From an uncultured Bacteroidales bacterium (GTDB lineage: Bacteria; Bacteroidota; Bacteroidia; Bacteroidales; ML635J-15), in contig CAJOEG010000019.1 in assembly GCA_905233405.1 (NCBI GenBank), positions 1 through 13,104 of the forward strand: a DNA stretch of 13,104 nt, written 5' to 3'. Shown piece after piece: positions 6,612-13,104 of the stretch. Every line of letters begins with the position of its first letter. Position 1 is the stretch's first letter. The notes below the pieces were generated by a model, which worked only from the letters and a program-made list of their open reading frames with translations, was not told the DNA's origin and did not search any database. Both the position numbers and the translations under genes were made by a program.

Positions 6612-7910
6612 TTATTTTCTATTCAACAGTTGTTCAAATTCTATTTGTGCGTTCACGAGGTTCAGCACGGCCGAAATGTAGTTGCTCTGTGCCGATATTA
6701 TGTCGCTGCTAGCGGTTGTGAGTTCGAGGCTCGATGCCATTCCGTGTTCAAACTTGTTGGACACATTGGTAAATACGCGCTCGGTGACTTCGAGGTTAAG
6801 TTTCTGGGCCTCGTATGTTTCGTAATTTGATGTCACATTGTAGCGCAACTGGCGTTCCTGAACCAGCAGGGCATCGCGGGTTGTTTCGATTGTGTTCTGG
6901 AACTTCTCGTATTCGATTTTTGCCTGCTTCACATCCGACCAGGTCTTTCCGCTGCTCCATATCGGGATATTAAGCGTAAGTCCGATGAGGTTAGGCGGTT
7001 GCATATTGAAGCCTTCCTTCTCTCCGAAGTAAGTACGTCCTGAATATTGGTAATATGCGCTTAGAGTAGGAACGTATCCCATTATTTTAAGGTCTATCTG
7101 CTTTTTGAGTAGTTTTGAGTTTTGTTCGAGCAACTGGTAGTTGTAGTTGTTTTCCACATTGAATGTTTCGTTTTGTAGCGCTAGAATCGACTCCGGCTTC
7201 AGAATGTCGTCAACCGTTTGGGTGAGGGTAAGTTTTGTATTTACTCCGCAACCGAGCTGAAGGCGCATAGAGTTTTCGAGCATTTCTAGCGACCTGTTTG
7301 TCGAACTTATGCTTGTGCGTAGCGACAACACTTGTACCATCAGTTTGTCGGCATCGGTTTGCTCGGCTGCACCCACATCAACTGCATTTTGTGTTGTTTC
7401 GTGCAAGCTTTCAAGGTTTTCGAGGCTGCGTTCAAGCAGTTCGGTCGTGTTTTGCATGACGAGAATCGACATATAGACCTTTGCAACTTGATATCTTATA
7501 TCATCTTCCGACTGCTGGTTTGTGATGTCGGCGAGAGTTTTAGACATTTCGGCCATTTGTATGCCAATGATTTGCTGTCCTGTGAGTGCAACCGAAGCGG
7601 TTATGCCGAGAGTTCCAGTTGCTGGCATCGACATCGACATTGGACCGAGATTCATTTCGTATCCGCAATAGTTTGAGTATCCGAGGCTTGCGCTTACCTG
7701 TGGAAGCATTGAGGCGATTGCGCCCCATTTTGCAGCTTCGGCCTTGCGTATGTCGAGACTCGAGTTTTTCAGTGTCTTGTTGTGCTCTACGGCGTAGTCC
7801 TGAGCCGATTTAAGCGAAATTGATAACGCTCCGTCTTCGTTTTGTGCAAATGAATGTGCAGCCGACAGCAGCATGAGTGCTGCGGTTGTAATTAATGCAA
7901 TTCTTCTCAT
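6612..7910 (-). CDS. TolC-family outer membrane efflux protein
   Basis: 432 residues. A signal peptide (LITTAALMLLSAAHSFA, cut near residue 22) leads into two outer-membrane efflux (OEP) repeats at about 28-215 and 230-430. Each is a long alpha-helical hairpin with coiled-coil heptads and a short beta segment for the outer-membrane barrel; the second contains YYQYSGRTYFG and LTLNIPIWSSGKTWSDVKQA, a typical OEP sequence. It should form a trimeric channel through the outer membrane for the adaptor and pump encoded downstream. The ATG overlaps the TGA of the TetR gene by 4 bp (ATGA at 7907-7910), indicating translational coupling. The order channel, adaptor, pump is common in Bacteroidetes. Confidence 0.95.
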   Translation of the reverse strand: MRRIALITTAALMLLSAAHSFAQNEDGALSISLKSAQDYAVEHNKTLKNSSLDIRKAEAAKWGAIASMLPQVSASLGYSNYCGYEMNLGPMSMSMPATGTLGITASVALTGQQIIGIQMAEMSKTLADITNQQSEDDIRYQVAKVYMSILVMQNTTELLERSLENLESLHETTQNAVDVGAAEQTDADKLMVQVLSLRTSISSTNRSLEMLENSMRLQLGCGVNTKLTLTQTVDDILKPESILALQNETFNVENNYNYQLLEQNSKLLKKQIDLKIMGYVPTLSAYYQYSGRTYFGEKEGFNMQPPNLIGLTLNIPIWSSGKTWSDVKQAKIEYEKFQNTIETTRDALLVQERQLRYNVTSNYETYEAQKLNLEVTERVFTNVSNKFEHGMASSLELTTASSDIISAQSNYISAVLNLVNAQIEFEQLLNRK

Positions 7911-8536
7911 TTGTTATCTTTGCTTTTTATGAGTTTTTTTACCTTTTCGTTAATTATTTCCTGACCCTGAGGGGTTGATATTCCGAGCAGAATAGGAATT
8001 GTAAGTGTGTGATGGAAAGCTACCGGTGGCTTGCTCTTGACAAATTCCTGCTCGTTTTCGTAGATTTCGACAAGTTTCTGTAGTGTGAAAATCAGAATGT
8101 CGGTGTCAACGTCTTTTTTGAAGTAGTTTTCTATTTTGCCACGTTCAATAAGCTTGAATATTGTGGTGTAGGTTTCTTCTCTGATTTTCTTATAGGCGGA
8201 CGAGTATATTGCTGGGTGGTATTTAATTAGATCCTCCAATGTCTTGGGGTTAGTCTTCGATTTTGCGCTGGCTTGTACCTTCTCCTCGGCAATGCTGAAG
8301 ATAGCATCGAGCACATTGTCGCTTTCGGCAATGATTTTTTTGATTTTCTCGTCGGCCTTTTTCATCTCGTGCTGCATTACTTGCATCACAAGGTCGTCCT
8401 TGTCCTTGAAAATTTCGTAGAGAGTGCGCTTGGAGATTTTCATGTCCATCGATATGTAGTCCATAGTTACAGGCTTGATACCGTTGGCGTTGAACATCTT
8501 CGCGACTTCTTCCAATATGGTTTCCTTTTCAATCAT
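7907..8536 (-). CDS. TetR/AcrR-family regulator of the efflux operon
   Basis: 209 residues, the usual TetR length. The N-terminal HTH spans about residues 24-47: TMDYISMDMKISKRTLYEIF, then KDKDDLVMQVM, the typical TetR 'tyr-x-phe-x-x-K' ending. The remaining 150 residues are all-helical and would form the ligand-binding and dimerisation domain, with no recognisable ligand signature. It is the first gene of the operon and overlaps the channel gene by 4 bp, so it is co-transcribed with the pump it probably controls. Autorepression through the dyad at 8566-8596 is the simplest model. The start at 8536 leaves a 22-bp leader after the -7 box. Confidence 0.92.
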   Translation of the reverse strand: MIEKETILEEVAKMFNANGIKPVTMDYISMDMKISKRTLYEIFKDKDDLVMQVMQHEMKKADEKIKKIIAESDNVLDAIFSIAEEKVQASAKSKTNPKTLEDLIKYHPAIYSSAYKKIREETYTTIFKLIERGKIENYFKKDVDTDILIFTLQKLVEIYENEQEFVKSKPPVAFHHTLTIPILLGISTPQGQEIINEKVKKLIKSKDNK

Positions 8537-8558
8537 AAAAATCCAATTAAAATCGGCG

Positions 8559-8588
8559 CGAAATTAGAAAACTTTTACATAGTGGAAA
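8559..8588 (-). promoter_or_regulatory. Candidate promoter of the efflux operon
   Basis: On the minus strand, TAATTTCG (8566-8559) is one mismatch from TAnnTTTG, and TTTC (8588-8585) lies 18 bp upstream, one mismatch from TTTG. Both elements are weak, as expected for a repressible promoter, and the space between them is filled by the 31-bp dyad. No better match lies between the TetR start and 8712. Confidence 0.4.
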
Positions 8589-8596
8589 CGTTTTCT
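8566..8596. promoter_or_regulatory. 31-bp imperfect palindrome, probable TetR operator
   Basis: AGAAAAC (8566-8572) and GTTTTCT (8590-8596) are perfect 7-bp arms. Inside them, TTT pairs with AAA and CA with TG, so 12 of 15 positions are symmetric around 8581. The dyad sits 30 bp before the TetR ATG and covers the spacer of the candidate operon promoter, the classic place for TetR autorepression. Binding by this TetR protein is inferred. Confidence 0.65.
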
Positions 8597-8712
8597 GTGG
8601 TTAAAGTTTTGTTAATGGGGGGAAGGGTGGGGACTGATGATGCAGCAAATTGTAGAAGACGCATAAATGAGTGATGTAAAATATTACTGTGACAAATAAA
8701 AAAAGTTTTTAT

Positions 8713-8743
8713 TTTGCTATTTTTGAAAAATGCTTTATCTTTG
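8713..8743 (+). promoter_or_regulatory. Consensus sigma-ABfr promoter of the metalloprotease gene
   Basis: TTTG (8713-8716), 19 bp, then TATCTTTG (8736-8743) match the Bacteroidetes -33/-7 consensus perfectly. The start of transcription should be near 8750, about 22 bp before the ATG at 8772. The position rules out the in-frame ATG at 8730, which lies inside the promoter. Confidence 0.8.
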
Positions 8744-8771
8744 TGGCATTAATAATTTAAAGTTAAGTGTT

Positions 8772-11700
8772 ATGAGGAAATTTTTCTTATTGCTTTTATT
8801 TGCCATCTTGTGTGGGCAACATTTAGTGTACGGACAAAGAGGATTTGATTCACTACCAGAATCAAGTATTCACATCAAGTTTGGTGACTTAATCCGATTA
8901 GATTCGATTGAAGAAGCTGAATCATACAAGTTCTTGTTTTCTTTATATGGGCATGTTGATACAATCCAGACAGCGAGGCCCTATGTTGCCGTATCGGAAT
9001 ATGAAGGGATTTTGTCAACGTTTGAAACCTATATTGTAGAAGTGCTATATTATATTGGTGAGGAATGGCTGTATTCAAACAAAAGTATGCAAGTCATGCT
9101 TGTAACGGATAGCGGTACCGACCATTTGATTCACGATTTGCTCAAGGCTGGAGCTATTCCAATAAATGCAATAAGAGGCAATCGTGAGCTAGAAAATCCT
9201 GAAGATCCAGAATGCACAGAAACAGGAGAATGGTCTGAAATTGAAATTCCTATAGTTTACCATGTTATAGTTCCTTCATGGTTTGATGGCGAACCTATTG
9301 ATTATCTATCGCCAGCAAAAATAAATCAGAGCATGAATATATTGAACAGAGTATTCGCAGGAGAAACAGGAGAATTAGGCGTAGATACAAAAATAAGATT
9401 TAAACCTGCCGCAAATTTGGATGTAGATTTTTGTGGGGAAACATATTACGGCATTACATATAACACATATAATGGCGAGAATAATATTAATCTTGACCCA
9501 TCTGTGACATATCCAGGATCCATTTATTTCCCTTCAACAAATAATAGTGTTATAAATGATTACTATGATACCTTTAGTCCATATAAATATGTAAACATAT
9601 GGGTGTTTGAAGAGATTGTGTATAGTGGAACAGACGAAGTCTTTGGTATTACCTCAAGTCCTTGTCTAAGTGAAGTAAATATACCTATGATAGGGTTGAT
9701 AAAAGATGTGGTAGGAGAAAATGAACATCTGAGATCACGCCAGTTAGGGTATTGTGTTGCCCATGAAATGGGACATTATTTTGGATTGTTACATGCATGG
9801 ATAGAGCGCATTACAATTGGAGAGATTACTTATGATGTGATTGATGGTATTCCAGATACACCAGATGCTCTAGGTCCAGTTACTGGTTGTGATTATTCTC
9901 AGCTCAGTAGAATTCCTTATGATAACATTATGAGTTATACTCCTGATGGTTGTAGATACAGATTCACTAAGGATCAGGCAACTCATATGAGAAGAAGCAT
10001 ATGTGAAACTTTTGGTAATTATAGTGAAGTAACAAATATTGCTACTGTAACGCCTCAAGAAGATATTTTGGACATGAGAATAATATCACCAATATCAACT
10101 ATTTTATGTGGCAACAATTATTATGACATAAAAATAATGATGTCCGACATAAGTCTATTCGAAAGTATTGAAATAGAAGGTAATGATGATTTTGAGCCGT
10201 TGATATTCGACAATCAACCTGAACCAATAACAGGAGAAGAAAATACATACGCAATACATATTCAATTAGATCAAAATTTGCCATCAGGCAATTATAATTT
10301 TATATTGCATACAGATTGTGCTTCTGTTTCTAAGCAATACAATGTAATTGCTTGTGATAATAATGTTGATATGCAGAATGCACAATGGTATTTCGATAGT
10401 TATGTTACACTTGATTTCAGAAGTGGAATAGCAGAACTTGGCGATTATTCTGCAATGGATGCTCATTCGTCAGAATCAGGAATATGTGATGAAGATGGCA
10501 ATATTCTTTTTTATACTGATGGTGATAAAATTTGGAATAGTAGTCATGAAATTATTGATGAACTGAATCAGAACGTCGAGGATATTGTATATAGAGGAAC
10601 AATAGCGCTTAAGTTCGACAACAACCACTATGCCGTAGTGACGCTTTGTAATAATGGTCATCTTTATTCACGTCTGCTCGACGGGCAAGGAAACATAATC
10701 AGTACTTCAGTATCTGAATATAGTGGAAACCTATTTTTTAGTGGTCTTACTGCTATTCCATGTACAACCGGAGGATTTTGGTTGGTAAGTGTTATAGAAA
10801 CTAATATGGGCTTCGATATTGTTTCTTTAAAAATTACTCTTGAAGGGACTTCTTTTTCATACGAATTAGGAGATGTATTGCCAACGGCTAATGTAACCGA
10901 CAACAATAGAAGACCTGTTGCAATAAAGGCTTCACCAGATGGAAAGTACATAGTATGTGCAACGGATGGAGGAATGAAAATCTATTATTTCAATGCAACG
11001 CATGGCAATTTTGATAGTATAGGATGTGATGCTGGATATGGAAATAAAGGAGCATCGGTTGCCTTTAGTCCAAGTGGAAGGTTTATGTATTTAACCTTCT
11101 TAGAAAGTGGAGTTCGAATTTTTCAATACGATATGGAAAGTGACTTTTCATGCAATTGTAATGGACTCAATTACAATGTAGTATTTAGCAGACCTAATGA
11201 AGGAGAATATAGTAATTGTACTCTTTATCTACAAGAAGGACCAGACGGAAGGATATATTTTTCCAAAGACGGTGATGCATTTTCTCTTTCTAGAACTATA
11301 GGTGTCATTATGGAACCTGATAATCTTGCATCGACATTTCATGGAGAACAGGATTGTCATGTCGTTGATACACTAATAGACTATCCTATTGGAACAATAC
11401 TACAGAACCGAGAAAATCTTCCGAATTTGATTGATGCAAAGAATATAGATATATGCGCTCCTGGTTTCTCTATATGTTCGGAAGACTGTAGCATAGAAAC
11501 TTTGACATTACATAACTTTTCTTTGTCTCCAAGTCTTACATGGACAATCTACGACTTGGATGGCAGATACCTAACATCAAGCAATGAAATACAACCAGAC
11601 CTATCGACTCTCCTTGCTCCATATAATAATTATTTTGCATTTATTATCGAACAAAAGACAGGACCAGGGTGCAATAAAACAATGAGAGACACAATATCTT

Positions 11701-12893
11701 TCAACGCACAAATGCACATAGAAGGAGAAAATAGTATATGCTTAGACGGACGTTCATATACTTATAGCGTGTCATTAGAACCTAGCAGCCAGATACGAGA
11801 AACAATATGGAACTGTGAGGGGTTTAATGGAGATGTCGCTTTTGAAAACGGCAGAAACTCCGACTTAATGATAACACCTGTTGCTTCTGACCAAAATTTT
11901 ATTATTACTTGTAATATCCCAGATGGTGCTACTCAATTCGGATGTCCATATACTGCATCACTCGATGTTGTCGCAAATCCGGATTGTAGTTTTGTAGCAA
12001 ATGTTATAAAACATTGTGATCATGGTTTTGTCGAACTTACAAATATAATAGATGCGAATCTTTCTAATTATAGTGCTAGTATTTTTATTAATGGGGAACC
12101 TCAACCGATGTCTCTAAATGGAAATGATAACTTCACATTCAAATATAAAAATATTTATTGTGACATAGAAGATTATTATTTGCTTGAACAAATACATCGA
12201 CAGTATCTTAATGCAACAATATTGGTAAGCAACAATACAACAAATAATGTAACAGTAATAGAAGTATTAATACCTCGTACATATACAAGTTTTAGCATTG
12301 AAGGTGTCGTTTCTCCAGCACTATGTGAAAATGACCAATGTGTTCTATTGGCAACTGTCGGCGGCGGTAGATTGGAGGATGTTTCATCTTGTAATATTGA
12401 TATAATACCTGCAGGAGAAACATCTGCTGGAGATAGTATGTACTATCTTGTTGTACATGGATCCAATAACTCTTTGTTCGCAAATATTGTTGATGATGAA
12501 GGAAATACGTGCCTCCATATTAATAAAGACACGATGCCATACGAACTTCGAGAGCCAACATTTTCCGTTTTACATTCTGATATATGTCATTCGGGGGAAA
12601 CTGGACAGATAATCATTGAAATGGATCTTCCTATGGCGCAAAATAATCACATAATAACTGCTACATGGGTTTGTGATTATGGAGGACAAACCGATGGAGG
12701 ACAAACCGATTTCGAGTTGACGAATGGAACATATACGACAGTACTTTCTGGTGTTCATGCAGGAACATACACTCCAACAGTACATTATACAAACAATTGT
12801 GTTAGGAGTCGGAATAACCTCTACGGTAAAAGTAATGTCGGCAGAGCATGTACTTGTATAGAATACTATGGCTGTATAATTACCATATCCTAG
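8772..12893 (+). CDS. Secreted M43-type metalloprotease with beta-propeller and Ig-like domains; 3' end rearranged
   Basis: 1373 residues from the ATG at 8772, chosen because it begins a clean signal peptide (MRKFFLLLLFAILCG, cut near VYG/Q22) and the upstream in-frame ATG lies in the promoter. Residues 25-150 look like a propeptide. The metzincin domain (about 155-418) has the zinc motif HEMGHYFGLLH (H331, E332, H335, G338, H341), the M43 segment DGIPDTP (358-364) and a Met-turn NIMSY (M387). This pappalysin-like family cleaves proteins. A beta-sandwich (420-535) follows. A propeller (539-890) begins WYFDSYVTLDF and has NILFYTDGDKIWN and RENLPNLI, hallmarks of a Bacteroidetes T9SS-associated domain. 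Cys-containing Ig-like domains run to about 1343. The last 30 residues (from V1344) look out of frame, and no T9SS signal remains. Likely originally secreted by T9SS. More AT-rich than the efflux operon. Confidence 0.88.
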   Translation: MRKFFLLLLFAILCGQHLVYGQRGFDSLPESSIHIKFGDLIRLDSIEEAESYKFLFSLYGHVDTIQTARPYVAVSEYEGILSTFETYIVEVLYYIGEEWLYSNKSMQVMLVTDSGTDHLIHDLLKAGAIPINAIRGNRELENPEDPECTETGEWSEIEIPIVYHVIVPSWFDGEPIDYLSPAKINQSMNILNRVFAGETGELGVDTKIRFKPAANLDVDFCGETYYGITYNTYNGENNINLDPSVTYPGSIYFPSTNNSVINDYYDTFSPYKYVNIWVFEEIVYSGTDEVFGITSSPCLSEVNIPMIGLIKDVVGENEHLRSRQLGYCVAHEMGHYFGLLHAWIERITIGEITYDVIDGIPDTPDALGPVTGCDYSQLSRIPYDNIMSYTPDGCRYRFTKDQATHMRRSICETFGNYSEVTNIATVTPQEDILDMRIISPISTILCGNNYYDIKIMMSDISLFESIEIEGNDDFEPLIFDNQPEPITGEENTYAIHIQLDQNLPSGNYNFILHTDCASVSKQYNVIACDNNVDMQNAQWYFDSYVTLDFRSGIAELGDYSAMDAHSSESGICDEDGNILFYTDGDKIWNSSHEIIDELNQNVEDIVYRGTIALKFDNNHYAVVTLCNNGHLYSRLLDGQGNIISTSVSEYSGNLFFSGLTAIPCTTGGFWLVSVIETNMGFDIVSLKITLEGTSFSYELGDVLPTANVTDNNRRPVAIKASPDGKYIVCATDGGMKIYYFNATHGNFDSIGCDAGYGNKGASVAFSPSGRFMYLTFLESGVRIFQYDMESDFSCNCNGLNYNVVFSRPNEGEYSNCTLYLQEGPDGRIYFSKDGDAFSLSRTIGVIMEPDNLASTFHGEQDCHVVDTLIDYPIGTILQNRENLPNLIDAKNIDICAPGFSICSEDCSIETLTLHNFSLSPSLTWTIYDLDGRYLTSSNEIQPDLSTLLAPYNNYFAFIIEQKTGPGCNKTMRDTISFNAQMHIEGENSICLDGRSYTYSVSLEPSSQIRETIWNCEGFNGDVAFENGRNSDLMITPVASDQNFIITCNIPDGATQFGCPYTASLDVVANPDCSFVANVIKHCDHGFVELTNIIDANLSNYSASIFINGEPQPMSLNGNDNFTFKYKNIYCDIEDYYLLEQIHRQYLNATILVSNNTTNNVTVIEVLIPRTYTSFSIEGVVSPALCENDQCVLLATVGGGRLEDVSSCNIDIIPAGETSAGDSMYYLVVHGSNNSLFANIVDDEGNTCLHINKDTMPYELREPTFSVLHSDICHSGETGQIIIEMDLPMAQNNHIITATWVCDYGGQTDGGQTDFELTNGTYTTVLSGVHAGTYTPTVHYTNNCVRSRNNLYGKSNVGRACTCIEYYGCIITIS

Positions 12894-13104
12894 ATCATTA
12901 ATAGTTGTTGTGTATGTATCCATTTCAAAAGGATATGTCCTTCCATTGCATATAGCAAACGGCACAAATCCATCCTCTATACCAGTGAAGTTCTGAATTT
13001 CAATGGTCAGAGATGTTGTTTCTCTCCAGTTGCATACATAAGAAGTACTAGGATAACTGAAGGTTGGCACAGGATCTCCAAGGGGCTGGGAGTCAATCGT
13101 AATT
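12570..13104 (-). CDS. Ig-like domain paralogous to the protease C-terminus, inverted and partial
   Basis: The minus frame is open from the right edge to a stop at 12570. Only the part from 13104 to about 12812 looks like real protein: ITIDSQPLGDPVPTFSYPST, then YVC, LTIEIQNF, FAICNGRTYPF, TYTTTINDLGYGNYTAIVFY, TSTCSADITFTVEV. This matches the last domain of the protease read from the other strand (EPTFS, ICHSGET, IIIEMDL, TYTTVLSGVHAGTYTPTVHY, TNNC) in order and spacing, but with diverged DNA. The remainder (12570 to about 12800) is antisense to the protease and probably not natural. A GTG at 13070 could be mistaken for a start, yet the homology continues upstream of it, so the true start lies outside the window. 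It may be a silent C-terminal cassette, part of a converging gene, or a chimeric join. Confidence 0.55.
   Translation of the reverse strand, partial: ITIDSQPLGDPVPTFSYPSTSYVCNWRETTSLTIEIQNFTGIEDGFVPFAICNGRTYPFEMDTYTTTINDLGYGNYTAIVFYTSTCSADITFTVEVIPTPNTIVCIMYCWSVCSCMNTRKYCRICSIRQLEIGLSSIGLSSIITNPCSSYYVIILRHRKIHFNDYLSSFPRMTYIRM
12681..12710 (+). repeat. Perfect 15-bp tandem duplication (GGQTD twice)
   Basis: GGAGGACAAACCGAT occurs twice in immediate succession at 12681-12695 and 12696-12710, in frame, encoding GGQTDGGQTD in the last Ig-like domain. This suggests a recent slippage event in a surface loop. The diverged minus-strand paralogue lacks it. Confidence 0.9.
12810..12840. other. Imperfect dyad at the strand-switch point
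   Basis: Centred on 12825, TAC and GTA flank a single G, and 10 of 15 position pairs are complementary, including the outer CG pairs. The plus strand can encode ITSTVKV (out of frame with the protease) and the minus strand encodes ITFTVEV, the expected last strand of the Ig-like domain. So the DNA reads as the domain end in both directions exactly where coding evidence changes strand. This may be a recombination or template-switch site. Confidence 0.5.

Noticed and set aside
8730..8771. Upstream ATG extension of the metalloprotease
   Set aside because: The ATG lies inside the -33/-7 promoter and would precede the signal peptide with 14 polar or mixed residues.
12681..12710. Insertion-sequence target duplication
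   Set aside because: The two 15-bp copies are adjacent with nothing between them; slippage is the simpler explanation.
13068..13070. GTG as the start of the minus-strand gene at the right edge
   Set aside because: The frame stays open and the domain-like sequence (SQPLGDPVPTFS) continues upstream to the window edge, so the gene begins outside.

Overview
The window looks like a chromosomal segment of a Bacteroidetes bacterium, most likely a Bacteroidales member. The evidence is three clear or near-clear Bacteroidetes sigma-ABfr promoters (TTTG about 19 bp before TAnnTTTG), little use of Shine-Dalgarno sequences, and surface-protein families typical of that phylum: T9SS-like domains, FN3-like repeats, and an M43 protease fused to a 'WYF...LLFYTDG' beta-propeller. 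No rRNA, tRNA, CRISPR array or insertion sequence was recognised.

Layout. (1) 1-1205, minus: a secreted surface protein, cut by the window edge, with an internal T9SS-sorting-like beta domain and 97-residue FN3-like tandem repeats. (2) 1308-1517, minus: a 69-residue XRE-type HTH protein. Two 17-bp dyads in tandem lie between it and gene 1, and its roughly 220-nt leader ends in a terminator-like hairpin directly against its start codon. (3) 1863-8536, minus: a five-gene RND multidrug-efflux operon in the order TetR regulator, TolC-like outer membrane channel, periplasmic adaptor lipoprotein, AcrB-like RND pump, small PII-like protein. It has an operator-like 31-bp dyad over its promoter and a strong intrinsic terminator after the last gene. 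A 40-bp tandem repeat separates the pump gene from the PII-like gene. (4) 8713-12893, plus: a strong promoter and a secreted 1373-residue M43-type metalloprotease with a beta-propeller and Ig-like domains, visibly more AT-rich than the efflux operon. (5) 12570-13104, minus: an open frame entering from the right edge. It encodes a domain homologous to the last domain of the metalloprotease, but on the opposite strand.

The efflux genes form a complete tripartite pump: inner-membrane RND transporter, lipid-anchored adaptor and outer-membrane channel. The TetR protein is encoded first and probably represses its own operon. The PII-like protein may modulate the pump.

The most striking observation is at about 12800-12840. 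The protease reading frame is convincing up to about 12800 and then runs into an antisense tail. From about 12840 to the window end the convincing coding strand is minus and encodes a diverged paralogue of the same domain. An imperfect dyad is centred at 12825. This is an inversion junction: a shufflon-like C-terminal switch, a one-off rearrangement, or an assembly or amplification chimera. The sequence alone cannot tell which.
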